From: Otatea glauca
Taxonomy: Eukaryota > Streptophyta > Magnoliopsida > Poales > Poaceae
Assembly: GCA_036346275.1 (NCBI GenBank)
Contig: CM070728.1
Location: 20,608,723 to 20,672,722 of the forward strand
Direction of reading: 5' to 3'
Length of the DNA: 64,000 bases
A program made the translations under genes and the position numbers. The notes under the pieces were generated by a model, which did not search any database, was not told the origin of the DNA, and was given only the letters and a program-made list of their open reading frames with translations. Shown here piece after piece: positions 1 through 12,993 of the stretch (position 1 is its first letter; every line of letters begins with the position of its first letter).

Positions 1-1890
1 GCCGAACAAGTTTATCAATATCAAACTTAGAGAAGGAGTCACTTGGGTTAAGACAAGACATGCATACCAATAATTCCGATGAAACTTCATTGAATCAATG
101 ATTCATCTCATTCATAAGTGCATCAAGAGTATCATTGAAAATATCAATTTTGTAATAATGATGTTGAGTTACTGTATATTTCTGACGCATAGATTTATGC
201 ATAACTCCGATAGTATCATCCATATTTGATTCAACAATCCCATATGCCTCACAAAAGCTTTCGACTCATTCAAACAATGGCTCCCACTCGTTGTCCTTCA
301 TATCTTGTAAGTGTTCTTTCACATATTGTATCAATCCTATAGCTTCAACAATGTCTTGATGCTTTCTTTGTAAAGCAAGTGATAGCTCATTTGTAATGCT
401 CAACATGATTATTAAAAAATGCATGATGAACACAAATTCAAAGCATTCCATCTTTTTTTAGCAAACCTGCTACTCCACCATGACTTGAGTTTTGACAAAC
501 AACTTCATTTATAAGCTCTAGCACATCCACCACTGCTTCCCACATTTGGTATATACGAAGCAAGGTTTTGAGATGTGAGCCCCATCGAGTATCTTCAGGT
601 CTAGTTAGGCAAATTTCTTGATGTAATCCTATCCTAGCTGAAATCAAACCATTTTTCAACTTCTCCAACAAGACATCATGATACTTTTCAATCAAAACTT
701 CTTTTCTCTTATAAGAGGCACTCACGTCAGTCACTATCAGGGGGACATAGTTGAAGAAATCCGCAATAGCTCTATTACAACTTGAGACAGTGACAACCAC
801 TAACTTAACTAGTGGGTAAAACAGTGAATATAGAAAGCCGATGAATTCTCATCTCGAATAAGTTTTTGCAAGCCATTAAATTCACCTCTCATATTAGAAG
901 CCCCATCATATCCCTGGCCACGTAGCCTAGAAATTGGTAAACCATGTAGAGCAAGAACACTAACCAAAGCTTCCTTCAATACCACGGATGTACAATTTGT
1001 GATATGCTTAATAGCAAGAAACCTTTTCATTACTTTCCCTTGATTGTTGACAAATATACATCTCACAATTTTTTGCAAAGTTAGAACAACACAACAATAC
1101 TAAAATGGCATGACTTAAAAAAAGATGTGCAACTAACCTCACAATAATTGCCATTTGTTCCTTTATTGATACATCTCGAGAGTTATCAATAAGCACTACG
1201 AAATTTCTCTTACCGATCTCACCCTTAATCACTTCCGTGACCTCTTGTACACAACATTTCAAAAGCTCCTTTTGAATATTTGGAGAAATCATAACTGCAT
1301 GCTCTAGAGCTATACCAAATGCCTCCTTCACTTCATCCTTCTTATCTTTGTACCAATTTCACTAGATACACTTTCCCGTTGATTTTTGAAGTCTTCACAC
1401 TCACCTCTTGCAATATTGTGAAAACTATTTGGACCCCCAACATATTTATTGAAAGCATCTAGAGCCGTCTTCCAAAGAGAAACCCCAACTTTTGTAAATA
1501 CATCATTCCCAAATGTGTTGGTTTGTGACAATTTCTTGAAAAGAAAACAATAGAAATAAAATGCGGCATCTTTTCCCATGCTATATTCCAACCAATCAAA
1601 CTTATTAAACCATTGTCCTTGAAAGGACCTCCATAGTTTTCCATCCAATGTCTTTGGAAAAAGGTATGTCCAATTGGTCGAGTTGGACCATTTGACAAAC
1701 ATGCCCTCCTCACTGCATCTCTAATTTCATTGGCATAATCTTCTATTGGCATACGACATACTGGATCAGTGATAATTTCATTTGGATTAAATTCTAGTCG
1801 AAGCCTCTTTGGTTGAGTTGTGCTCTCATCGATTAGGGGAATATTACTTGAACTATTTGAGAAATAGTTATGCAAAGTTCGTTTCTCCAT
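1..1890 (-). pseudogene. hAT-type transposase-like gene (TTF zinc finger / DUF4371), degenerate, cut by window edge
   Basis: Read on the minus strand from the ATG at 1888-1890 (protein start MEKRTLHNYF). The pieces follow the order of plant TTF-type zinc finger proteins related to ZMYM1 and hAT transposases: a basic N-terminus, a TTF-like block (WLEYSMGKDAAFYFYCFLFKK, about 1550-1620), a DUF4371 region (1000-1330; GYDGASNMRGEFNGLQ at about 850-920) and the start of the catalytic region (about 440-800; TRWGSHLKTLL). The reading frame changes several times near 1690, 1320, 1080, 800 and 450, and stops follow below 260, so it is not translatable as one protein. The C-terminal hAT dimerisation domain would lie beyond the left edge. 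Such genes are usually transposase relics. Family assignment is from motif recall; strand and order are visible. Confidence 0.78.
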
Positions 1891-3512
1891 TGTTGTAAAT
1901 CTATGAACAAATACATTACACAAGTGTAAATGTGGATTACAAGTATACAACTATATATAATCTAAAATAGTAAATTGACTTATTGAGTATTCGAGTATTT
2001 AGTAATTAGTACTATTCACTAATCAAGACTAATCACTATTTAGGTATTCACTAATCGGGTGACCTAAAAAACTATTCAATAATTAGTACTAGTCACTAAT
2101 TAAGACTAATCACTATTTAGTTATTCACTAATCGGGAGACATAAAAGTATTCAGGAGCTAAGTAAGTGAATTACCAGTAGCTTAGCAACAGAGCAACCGA
2201 CAAGCAGCTGTCGGTAGCAGCAGTACAAGTACATCATAGTGTTGTAGGCCAGTTCAATTCAACTCAATGCACAACTGTCGGTACTCGGTCAGCAGCACAC
2301 CTCACCTCTTTCTTCAAATGTTCTCTGGTCTCTCGGTGGCTCGGTCTTAAGTCTCAACTCTCACTCATTCTCATCTTCTCCACAGAGCACAGAGACACAA
2401 ACTCCACTCTCTAATCTCCACACCCGAGCCTCATTCTCTCTGTCTCTCGACCTCCTCAAGTCCTTGTTCTCCAGTCTCCGACGCCGAGGAAGACACCGAC
2501 AAGCACCTACTGTTGTCGGGCTCCTGATATGAGATCTAGATCGAGGAGGAGTCCTGGGCGTCAGCGGCCGGCTAGCCCTGGGCGTCGGTAGCTTGGCCCT
2601 CGGTGTCGACTGCTCGTCATCGCTCTTATGACTCCTGCCCTCCTCACAACTTGTCGCAAATCGCCGCCACCACTAGGTACTATCCTCTCCTCTCTGTAGA
2701 TCTGTTCTAATTGATTTGGAGATATGGTTGGGGATTTGGGGAAGGGGAGGTGGATTGGAGCTGTGGGCTTCTTAGCAGTTGTTGGGAACTAAAGCTTGTG
2801 GGCTTCGGCAGCAAAAGGCAGCAAAGGCCCACTTCTCTATGGCTGCCATTGCTTCTTGTTACACTGTAGTCTGGAGGCTATTGCGAACTCAGGCAAAGGG
2901 GAGATCGGTGGTGCCCACTCGGGGGGTCCCCCACGTGGAAGGTAGGCTCTAGCCAGATGGACCCCCTTCCCCGTGTTGAATCTGCCACTAAGTAACCTAC
3001 TGGTGCATATTCCGTGTTAGATCTCGTTTAAAACACATTTTTTACAACACCTACAAGAATCGAACAGTTTCAATAAATTTTCTACAAAATTTATACGTTT
3101 CAAAGGAATTTACTTTGTAAGACCATAGGGAGGTCAATCGATAGATGTGTGATGAGTATTTGGCACTTGTTAGGCTTGTGTCGATTTGTGTGAGTTTGTT
3201 TTGGATTTGAAAAACTGAGTTTGCAATTTTGAGCTGTTGTTGGTGTGCTGTCTGTCTGACTGACCCAGTGAGCTTAAGCGATGCATTTAATTGGAAATTT
3301 ATACTAGTGTTGATTACATGTTGAATATTATGTTGAGCAAATACTATGTGATGTTTTGCTTATCTAAGGTTGCAGGACTTCAGAGTTAGATCATGTTAAA
3401 ATGGAGAAGATATGGACTAGGCTAAGAGATTGAGGTCCAAATGATCAATGTAGCGTCAAAAGATTACTAACGCCAGAGAGTTGCTATAAGACGAGATAAC
3501 AAGTGGATAGAT
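1891..3512. other. Intergenic: AT-rich 77-bp tandem pair, then GC-rich leader-like stretch
   Basis: No coding region is supported. Positions 2005-2158 hold two diverged direct copies (period 77) built around TATTCACTAATCGGG. Positions 2200-2690 are rich in CT and CG and look like a plant 5' leader or promoter, possibly for the minus-strand hAT relic or a captured gene edge. Nothing recognisable follows to 3512. Confidence 0.4.
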
Positions 3513-3517
3513 AAGAT

Positions 3518-4968
3518 TGTATGATCAAGGATAACTGACTAGAGAGGGGTGAATAGGAGGTTTTTAAAATTCTTCGGCTCTAATTGCAATAAATAAATAA
3601 TCTAAGCAAGAATTACAATTTTGACAATTAAAGTCTAAATTCTCTAAGTTTCACTAAGTGCACCGACAACCTAAGACTAAGCAAGAATGCAATACTAGGC
3701 ACAGGATCAATACACTAGATTTGTTAGGAATGTAAATTGCACAGATGAATTCAAGAACTCAAACCACAAGAGAGAAGGACACGGAATTTATCCCGTGGTC
3801 TCGGAGACTTGCCGATCTCCTCTAATCCACGTTGAGGTAGCTTGATCAACTTCAAGTCGGCTCTTTTTCACAATTGAGCCTCCCTCGATCACTGGGTAGT
3901 TCTTCCCCGCTCCCGGTAGGCGAACTCCGGCCTTCACAAGCTTGTCGAGGCTTCTCACAACCTCCTTTGAGAAGCTCACCGCGCACAACGCCTCCAAGCC
4001 ATCTAGGAGGTGGAAATCTCCAAGAGTACTAGATTTTGACGCTTGCTTGAGGCTGAATCAAGTGTCTAAAGGCTCAACACTAAATGCAACACTTGAATTG
4101 CTCCTAACTCTCTTAAAATGAGAATTAATGCACACAAGGGAGTTGGAGACTTGCTAGAGCTCAAGAATAATCAATGAGGTCCAAGAGTTGCTCTAGTATG
4201 CAGGTGTGGGGGTATTTATAACCCCCACCAACCAATTTAACCGTTGGAGCAAAAGCATATAAAAAAACAGGTTTCCCGATGCTACCGCCCATATGAGGCC
4301 TGTAGCATCGGACCTTGCTCCAACTGTCGCTACAGTGCATTAATGGCACTTGTCAGTGACTGTTACCAGAAAGGTCGATGCTACCGCCCATATGGCCGGT
4401 AGCACCGGGCCATTTTCAATTTTCCTCGGGCTGAAAACACACCTTCTGGAATTATGGCACCGCACTTTATGGCCGATGTTACCGCCCGGCCGGTAGCACC
4501 AACCTACCTGGCCGCCAAGACAACCATTTTGTCTTTTGTGCACCACCCTGGGGCCGGTGCTACCGCCTGACCGGTCGCACCGGCCTCCCAGTGCCTATCC
4601 CATACATTGTGTTTTGACTCAATGCAATGACATGCAAGACTTCAAATGTGCATAAAATGAGCCTTTAAACCTTTGTTGATACCAAGCTACTAGCCAAGAC
4701 CACTCTTGATAGTACAAAACCTATTCTAGCAATCTGACCTCTTCTCCAAAACTTCAAGATTGGCAGAAGCTATGAAAGGTCCTTAGTTTTATACCTTGGC
4801 TATTTAGCTTGACGTGTTGATCCTCTTGTTGCTTCATTTTCATGCTCCATGTTGTGTCAAACTTAGGACCAACCTATTTTTAATAATCTCAAACAAAACA
4901 TTAATCCAATAAACACGATTGTCATTAATTTTGGTAATCAAAACAAATTAGGGGCCTAGATGCTTTCA
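3518..4968 (-). mobile_element. Solo LTR, copy 1 of a recurring grass LTR family
   Basis: The ends are TGTATGATCAAGG on the left and GCCTAGATGCTTTCA on the right, so the element has TG...CA termini. It is flanked by a perfect 5-bp duplication AAGAT (3513-3517 and 4969-4973). The same terminal and internal blocks recur at 24480-25890 in reverse orientation. The element's own strand is taken as minus because the other copies place a TATA box on that strand; here TTATAAATA reads on minus near 4215. A conserved block at about 3790-4010 and a block of short palindromic motifs (GGTGCTACCGCC and relatives, about 4270-4590) are visible. No internal retroelement region is present, so it is a solo LTR. 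Confidence 0.8.
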
Positions 4969-4973
4969 AAGAT

Positions 4974-7029
4974 GCTAACTCAAACCCTACTCAAGCAAAG
5001 GAGGATCGTTGGATCAAGGGTTCGCTGGTGGAGTAGAGGTTAAGTTAATGTTAAAGGGTTATTGGATTTTGAACTGAAGTGGTGTTTTTGAAAAGCATGC
5101 AAGTGTATGGATAAAATTCGTTATGTTGTTGAGTTGCAGGTTAGCACATGTATGAGTGAGGGGATGAATCTCAACCTTTAATGAGGTTTCTTGAGATCTA
5201 AGAAGGTCATCTAAGGGTGAAGATTGCTACAAGAGTGCTATAAGTAGAGGGGTGGAGGAATGCCTCTATGCCAAGTTTTAGAAAATGATTTTTGGTTTCC
5301 TTATACTCCTTTGAGCTTTGTCCACCATGAAGTGTGGCTTTGTAACCATCCCTCTTTAAGCAATGCAAGATCTAAGTTCATCTATATTCTGGAATTTATT
5401 TTATATCTTGCATTTTTGCTTGGTTCTTTCATGCAACCTGAGGTTTGCTTCCCCTCTTTCTACTTGCTGTATTTCTATTGGATCTAGGGCCCGTAAGAGG
5501 TTAAGGAATTCATCTAAAATATATCCCAAACCAGTAAGATCTATTAGAACTTATTCTTGCTCAAGTTATGCTTGCAACATCGAGTTCTTGTTGATTTTCG
5601 AGTTTCCTCTTCTCCTATGTTTTGAGTGGTGGGTTGGCTTCATGATTGATGGAAATACCATAAGAAAGTCTTGTTCCAATCATCCAAGCACGATCTCACT
5701 TCCTCCCTGAAGTTTTCTCAAGAAACTCGGTTTTGGCTTGAGGAAGAAGCTTTCTAATAAATCTTGTTCTTAAAAAAACCGGAAGCTGTTTCTTCGTTGA
5801 TTTAGCTTGCTATGATTTGTGGGATATCATTCAAGATCATCAAGTTCATATTTAGCCCACGAGCAAGATCAGATTGATGTTTGTGCTTGTAAATAGCTCG
5901 GTTTTTGTGCAATATTCCCTAGATTTGAAAAAGATAAGAACTTTAATGTCAATCTATTCGATTGATGATTGAAATAGGTTCATGACATTAATAGAAAGGT
6001 GCATGCAAAGTTTCATGGGATTTGAATCAATCGATTAAAAGTTACATCAATTCTTGGTTTTGAAATCATGTTGATTTTACTGTTCATCCGGTAATACCGG
6101 ATTTTTGCCTATGTTAGTGCTGGACCGCAGTACTACCAAAATTTTGCTTGCAGTAGTAACAGCCTGGTCGAGATTTTCTGAAACTTTGGTTTTCAGCATT
6201 TGAATTTGTGGGAGGAAATATTGTTGGATCATTGACCCCTTGTCTAACTTAGTCCTACGTACTTATAAAAAAAGGAAAGAAAAAAAAAAGACGGGTACGT
6301 ACTTATAAAAAAAGGAAAGAAAAAAAAAAGACGGGGAAACAAGTAGAAAAAACAGTGGACATGGGTTCGTATGCGAGTACGTACTGAGATAAAAAGAAAA
6401 AAGAAAAGAAGAAAAGCAACGCCGCAATGCTCAATAATCACATGCATGGTCCCTCGGTTAAAAGGTCCACCACAAGAAGTTGACACAATCCAAACTCTGA
6501 CTGGACAGCCTAATGCCTTCGAGCTACCCTGACTCGACCGGCCGGCCCCTACACACGGGAATCGTGGCAGAAATTCGGGTCATTCCGAGCCGGATCACAT
6601 GAATCTTGTGACGCCTTCACTGGAAAGGCAGCTCGTACTATCTACCAGGCAAAACGACCCGTGCGTCCGGCCGGCGAGGTGTGCCTATCCCTATCAGCGT
6701 CGTCGACGGGAGAGCGCGGTGGGGAGTCGCGTGATGGCTGACTGATGAGGCGATGCGTTGTCGATCGCTGCAGGCACATGATTCTGATGACGCCGCGGAC
6801 GCTCTGCCGACAGCGCGTGCGCCACACCGGCCAACCCGAACCTACCAGCAGCAGGACCACGGTCGATTCTAGTCCCAGGTTTTAAAGTAGCAGTAGCACA
6901 TCCAGGTCTCCGCGCGATGAGGCGAATGTGGTAGACAAACCGTATCTTACATCGGCACCGTTTTGCCCTGCTAGAACATCTCTAACAAGCTAGCTGGGGG
7001 CTCCTAGCAAATCATAACGCCAATAAAAT
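4974..7029. other. Intergenic, no supported gene
   Basis: Only short random open frames occur. 5000-6250 is ordinary AT-rich sequence. 6500-6960 is more GC-rich with no recognisable coding sequence. An exact 40-bp tandem duplication is listed separately. Confidence 0.4.
6256..6335. repeat. Exact 40-bp tandem duplication, A-rich
   Basis: Two directly adjacent, identical 40-base units (6256-6295 and 6296-6335), each starting TACGTACTTATAAAA and ending AAGACGGG. The perfect identity suggests a recent slippage or repair event. Confidence 0.9.
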
Positions 7030-7292
7030 TTAGTTATTGTTTGGTTTACCGCTAAAATTTGGTAACGTCAATAAAATACAATGTTACACGTGGACAATCC
7101 AAATACAGGAAATCAGTCTAAAATTTTTGTAACACAAAATACAACGTTACACGTGGACAATCCAAATACGAGGAAATCAGTCTAAAATTTTGGTAACACA
7201 AAAATTTGACTTAGCCTCGATCCAAACAACATTCATTTTACCGAAATTTGGCTTTGCCCATGTTTTTGCTATGGCAGAACTTTGGCTTGGCT
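7030..7292. mobile_element. MITE-like sequence into which the copia element inserted (left part)
   Basis: The sequence has the TTTGGCTTGGCT and AAATTTGG repeats typical of PIF/Harbinger-like grass MITEs. Two diverged tandem units of about 62 bp lie at 7074-7199, each with TTACACGTGGACAATCC. The right end of this sequence continues after the copia insertion at 16279 (GGCCAAGAACCAACG). MITE class is inferred. Confidence 0.4.
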
Positions 7293-7297
7293 TATTT

Positions 7298-8194
7298 TGT
7301 TAGATTATTATGGGATGGCCCATAATTAATTTAATAGAAATTCCAAAAGGCCCATTAGAATACTAGGAGTCATGAAATTGGTTTAGTACCATATGGGTAA
7401 TTGAGAGAAGGTTTGACCAACTTAAATAGTTGAGTTGTGTGTCTCTCAATTAGCAAGGTGGAAAAAGGGTAAAGGTCATACACACGCATGCACATGCCGA
7501 GCCGAGGCGTGTGCGAGTCGAGACGTGCAGCCATGCAGCCCCGGACGTCTTTGGCGGAGCGGTTTGTTTTGCCTTCGCCATTACCATGAACGGACGTGGT
7601 TGATGGTCGCATAATGGTCGCTTGCCATCGTAATGGCCTATATAAGGAGAGCCACTACCGTGCTTTTCTTCACCGCAGAACTCTCCCACGCAGACTCCAT
7701 TCATCCTTTGTTCTCATTGTCCTTTGCATTCCCGCCTCTGCTTTTGCGCGCACAAGTAGCAGAGGGAGCAGCCTCCGGAACCTCGCCCTTCTTGAGATCT
7801 TGCTCGAGATAGAAGGCCGATAAGGTTTTGGGAGCGACCACGCGATCGCCGAAGGTGTTCTGAAGCGCATCTCGCACCGCAACGCGCTCGCACCGCATCA
7901 ACCTCTTCATCGCACTAACGCTTCATCGCGACAACCCGTGATCGTCTCACTTCACCGTCATGGCGAACGATAATACTTACTGCGCTGCGCTAAACGGTGG
8001 CACCGGCTCAAGGGTATATTAGTTTATACCGTGCTTTAATCATGTTGATTTCTTGTTCATTAGCCTTTGCGTATGAGATGGATAATTTGTTATCTAGTAC
8101 ATTTGGCTTTGAACAAAATTTAAATCATTGTTTAATCATGATTTACATAATTCTGTGGATTAAAATATTGAGAAAATTCCTAATATTTCCAACA
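7298..8194 (+). repeat. 5' LTR of the copia element
   Basis: The LTR is 897 bp. It contains a TATA box (TATATAAG, 7639-7646) that would place the transcript start near 7670. The cognate 3' LTR has segments absent here (around 15545-15610 and 15655-15715), so this copy has lost sequence or the other has gained it. An ATG with GCGAACGATAAT at about 7960 corresponds to the gag-type start in the 3' LTR but is followed by a frame disruption. Confidence 0.92.
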
Positions 8195-8214
8195 ATCCAA
8201 AAATCTTATACTAG

Positions 8215-11200
8215 GAATTTTACGACTACTGGTTTTGCTGCCGCACTTAAGCCAACTATATTTGACGGCGCAAATTACAAGCGTTGGCGCGCCAAGATGA
8301 TTTTGTGGTTGACTGCCATGAACGTGTATCACGTTGCGCAAGGCAAACCACGGCTGAGTGGGCTCTCTCCGAGCAGAGAGTGCCTTCACTACCGGATAAC
8401 TTGTTCAGAGGCGCCGTGATTAGTGTTCTTGGAGAAAATCTTGTTGATGTGTACATGATTTTGCCAAGTGGTAAAGAAATGTGGGATGCACTTGAGGCAA
8501 AATTCGAGTCTCGACGCGCAAGGTGAACTCTATGTCATGGAGCAGTTTCATGACTACAAGATGGTTGATGACCACTCAGTAGTAGAACAGCTCATGAGGT
8601 TCAAGCTTTGCGAAAGAACTTGAGAATTTTACATGTGCATTACCCGACAAGTTTGTATGGGATGCATCATCGCAAGTCGCCACCTTCTTGGAGGGATTTT
8701 GCCACTACTCTAAAACACAAGAGACAAGAGTTCAGCGTTCTTTGGTCTCATTGGGTCTCTAAATGTTGAGGAGAAAGCGAGGGCAAAAGATATACGTGGG
8801 AAAGAAAGTTCTAGTGCCAATGTGGTACAAAAGAAAATCTTTCAATTCAACAAGAAGAATAAAAATAAGTCCAAAAGCCCGAGAACAAGAACAAGGCCGC
8901 TCAAACTACTAGCTTCAAGAAGAAGAAGAATAAAGGAAAGGGAAACGCTTTATGCAGAATGGTATCGATCATTGGGCAAAGGATTGCCCCGATCGCAAAG
9001 ACAATAAGCAGAAAAAGTCTGCCAACGTTGTTATTGGCAATATTGAGGAGGGAACATCTGGGTATGTTTCAATACCTACCGTTCTATCAGTATGTCGCCA
9101 ATATACATGTTTGTGCTGACAGATCCTTATTCTCTTCTTACCAGGTCGCAGGGGCTACCTCCGTGTTGATGGGGAATGGGTCGCAGGCATTTGTACGTGG
9201 AGTCGGCACAGTTGACTTGAAGTTTACTTCAGGAAAAGTCGTGCGACTGAGGAACGTGCATCACGTGCCCGCGATAAATAAAAACCTTGTCAGCGGGTCT
9301 CTATTGTGTAGAGATGGTTTTAAGCTAGTTTTTGAATCCAATAAATGTGTTGTTTCTAAAATTGGAACCTTTATTGGAAAAGGCTACGAGAGCGGAGGCT
9401 TGTTCCGCTTGTCTTTGACGAACATGAATAAAATTGTGAATCATGTTTGTAATCATGAGACTGATGTTTGGCATTCACGACTTTGTCATATTAATCTTGG
9501 TTGCATGATGCGGTTAGCCAGTATGAATTTAATCCCAAAATTCACCCAAGTCAAAGGTTCTAAGTGTCAAGTATGTGTGCAATCTAAGCAACCTCGCAAG
9601 CCTCACAAAGCAGCAGAGGCGAGAAACTTGGCACCGTTAGAACTAGTTCATACCGATTTATGCGAGATGAACGGGGAGTTGACAAAGGGTGGTAAGAGGT
9701 ATTTCATGACTTTGATTGATGATTCTACTAGATATTGCTATGTGTATTTATTAAAGTCAAAAGATGAGGCTTTTCACTATTTTAAGATCTATAAAGTCAA
9801 GTCGAGAACCAACTTGAGAGAAAAATCAAACGGGTTAGGTCAGATCGTGGTGGAGAATACTTTTCTAATGAGTTTAATTTATTCTGTGAGGAACATGGAA
9901 TAATCCATGAGAGGACGCCTCCCTATTCGCCCCAATCAAATGGGGTTGCCAAAAGAAAGAACCGTACTCTAACTGAGATGGTTAACGCTATGTTAGAAAC
10001 AGCGGGACTTTCCAAGGAATGGTGGGGTGAGGCTATATTAACTGCTTGTCATGTCCTAAACAGGGTTCCTACAAAGAATAAAGAAATCACACCATTCGAG
10101 GAATGGGAGAGGAAAAGATTAAATTTCTCTTATTTACGCATTTGGGGTGTTTGGCTAAAGTGAATGTGCCTATCCCAAAGAAGCGTAAACTTGGACCAAA
10201 AACCGTTGATTGTGTCTTCATTGGTTATGCTTTTCACAATGTTGGATATAGATTCTTAATAGTAAAACTGGAGTACTGATATGAATGAAGGTACAATTTT
10301 TGAGTCCAATGATGCCACATTCTTTGAGGACTTATTTCCTATGAAAGAGACACTTAGCTCATCTGGCCAAGAATCTATCTTCTCTCCTAAACCTTCCACT
10401 CCTATACAAATTGAGCCCATTTTTAGGAAAATCCAATAGATGAGGGCAATGAAGTAACTCGTAAGAGTAAGAGACTAAGGACTACAAAGTCTTTTGGTGA
10501 TGACTTCATTGTATATCTAGTGGATGATACTCCAAGAACCATTGAGGAGGCTTATTCATCGCAGACGCGACTATTGGAAGGAAGCGGTCCAGAGTGAGAT
10601 GAATTCCATCTTGAGCAATGGAACTTGGGAAGTTGTTGAACGTCCATATGGGTGTAAACCCAGAGGATGTAAGTGGGTGTTCAAGAAAAGCTAAGGCCCG
10701 ATGGTACGATTGAAAAGTACAAGGCAAGGCTTGTGGCCAAGGGTTATACCGAAAAGAAGGCGAGGACTTCTTTGATACTTACTCACCGTTGCGGATTGAC
10801 TACTATTAGAGTACTCACTGTCTTTGGTCGCCTCCTACGGTCCGATCATTCATCGATGGATGTAAAGACGGCTTTCCTAATGGAGAGTTGGAAGAGGAAA
10901 TCTATATGGATCACCTGATGGATTTGTAGTAAAGGGTCATGAAGGAAAAGTGTGTAGGTTGTTGAAGTCTTTGTATGGCCTTAAGCAAGCACCTAGCGGG
11001 CACGAGAAGTTCGACAGAACTTTAACATCTCGCGCTTTGTTGTGAATGAAGTCGACAAATGTGTGTATTACCGCTATGGTGGGGGTGAAGGAGTGATTAT
11101 GTGTCTGTATGTTGATGACATACTGATCTTTGGGACGAACCTTAATGTGATTAAGGAAGTCAAGGATTTCTTGTCCGAAAACTTTGAAATGAAAGATTTG

Positions 11201-11930
11201 GGAGTAGCGGATGTCATCTTAAACATTAAATTGTTAAGAGAAGGTGACGGTGGGATTACTCTTGAGCAGTCCCATTATGTGGAAAAGGTGTTGAGTCGCT
11301 TTGGCTATAGCAATTGCAAACCTGCTCCAACGCCGTATGATCCAAGTGTGCTATTACGAAAGAACCAACGAATAGCAAAGGATCAATTGAGATATTCCCA
11401 AATCATTGGTTCATTGATGTATTTAGCTAGTGCAACAAGGTTCGATATCTCGCTTTCTGTGAGCAAACTAAGCCGGTTTGTCTCAAACCCGGGAGATAAT
11501 CATTGGCATGCTCTTGAGAGAGTAATGTGCTATCTAAAAGGGACATCAAGTTATGGAATTCACTACACCGGTACCCTAGGTACTTGAGGGTTATAGTGAT
11601 TCAAACCGATATCCGATGTCGATGAAATAAAAGCCACAAGTGGATTTGTGTTCACATTGGGTGGTGGAGCTGTTTCTGAAGTCTTGCAAGCGCACCATCT
11701 TAACGAGGTCTACAATGGAAGCAGAACTCACAGCATTAGATACCGCCTCTGTGGAAGCCGACTGGCTGCGTGAACTTGTGAAGGACTTACCGGTGGTTGA
11801 GAAACCGATGCCTGCTATTCTTTTGAACTGTGACAATCGACGGTGATTGTCAAGGTGAATGATTCTAAGGATAACATGAAGTCATCAAGGCACGTTAAGA
11901 GGCGGTTGAAGTCTGTCGAAAAATGAGAAA
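8215..11930 (+). pseudogene. copia gag-pol polyprotein gene, frameshifted
   Basis: Gag starts near 8215 (FDGANYKRWRAKM) and continues in other frames to 8520. A zinc-knuckle region near 8945-9010 is frame-disrupted. The protease/GAG-pre-integrase segment (about 9120-9480) includes VHHVPAINKNLVSGS. The integrase has the HxxxH/CxxC zinc site (about 9470-9590) and the HTDLCEMNG and LIDDSTRY catalytic blocks (9648-9730), then a frameshift to PPYSPQSNG (about 9920). Reverse transcriptase spans about 10600-11580, with the catalytic YVDDILIFG at about 11110. RNase H (STMEAELTALD) is at about 11710. At least six frame changes or stops separate these blocks, so no full polyprotein can be made. Frames were read by eye; exact break positions are approximate. 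Confidence 0.9.
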
Positions 11931-12581
11931 CTCCGAGTTATAGCGTTGGCCTATGTCCGACGGCTAAAAACTTGGCGATCCTTTTACAAAGGGACTATCA
12001 CGGAATGTGATAGATGAAGCATCGAGGAGATGGGCTTGAGACCCACATAAAGTCATGTCTTAGTGGTAACTCATCCTATTTGATCGGAGATCCGTGAATT
12101 AGGATGTTGAGACAAGCTAGTGATGGTGAGAGGAGAGTACATCTGCATTTAGCCCACTCCGCTTGAGATGTAATAACTCTCCTATTCTCGTATGGCGAGT
12201 TGGTTATACCTTAATGTATTCCGAGTGGCTTTGATAAGCGAGAGATGTTGTCCTACGTAACATCTTATGAGGAATACACCTATACGAGTTCGATCGCTAG
12301 TCACAGTCTATGAGATTGGGTGATCTCTAGAGGCTCATGAAAGGCTAAGGAGTATGACTTATAAGCTCCAAACCGAGGGGATGCATTTAGCGACCTAGTA
12401 TCGATAAAGGACTTTGGTGAAACTTGTTCGCACAAAACCTGTCAATTCAAGGCATAGTCCATTGTTCATTGTGGATGAGTGTAACTTTGTTCTAGATGGA
12501 AGTTCAACTTAACACTCTCCATCGAAAACCGGTATATCAAACTACATTGAATCGAGAGTATTTCAAATGTGTCTTTGAAAT

Positions 12582-12592
12582 TTGGTGGGGAT
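12582..12592 (+). other. Polypurine tract before the 3' LTR
   Basis: TTGGTGGGGAT lies directly before TGTTAG. This is the typical position and composition of a copia plus-strand primer site. Confidence 0.8.
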
Positions 12593-12867
12593 TGTTAGAT
12601 TATTATGGGATGGCCCATAATTAATTTAATAGAAATTCCAAAAGGCCCATTAGAATACTAGGAGTCATGAAATTGGTTTAGTACCATATGGGTAATTGAG
12701 AGAAGGTTTGACCAACTTAAATAGTTGAGTTGTGTGTCTCTCAATTAGCAAGGTGGAAAAGGGTAAAGGTCGTGCCACACACGCAGCTGCGCGCGAGCCG
12801 AGCCGAGCCGAGGCGAGGCGTGGCGTGTGTGTGCGTCGCGAGTCGAGTGCGAAAAGCGAGTGCGAGA

Positions 12868-12924
12868 GAGTCGAGTCGAGTCGAGTCGAGTCGAGTCGAG
12901 ACGAGACGAGACGAGACGAGACGA
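12868..12924. repeat. Pentanucleotide microsatellite (GAGTC)n/(GAGAC)n
   Basis: About six GAGTC-type units pass into about five GAGAC-type units inside the 3' LTR. The 5' LTR has only a short trace of this sequence, so the expansion happened after insertion. Confidence 0.85.
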
Positions 12925-12993
12925 CGTGACGTGGCGTGACGTGCGTGCGCAGCCGCAGCCATCCGGACGTGATGTCTTTGGGCGGAGCGGTTT

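Noticed and set aside
6244..6486. Small Phe-rich open frame on the minus strand
   Set aside because: It is produced by the A-rich exact 40-bp duplication and flanking AAGAAAAA runs.
7997..8419. Single 140-codon membrane-like protein across the 5' LTR end
   Set aside because: The hydrophobic stretch corresponds to the AT-rich LTR end or possible intron; downstream residues are copia gag, so it is treated as part of the retroelement.
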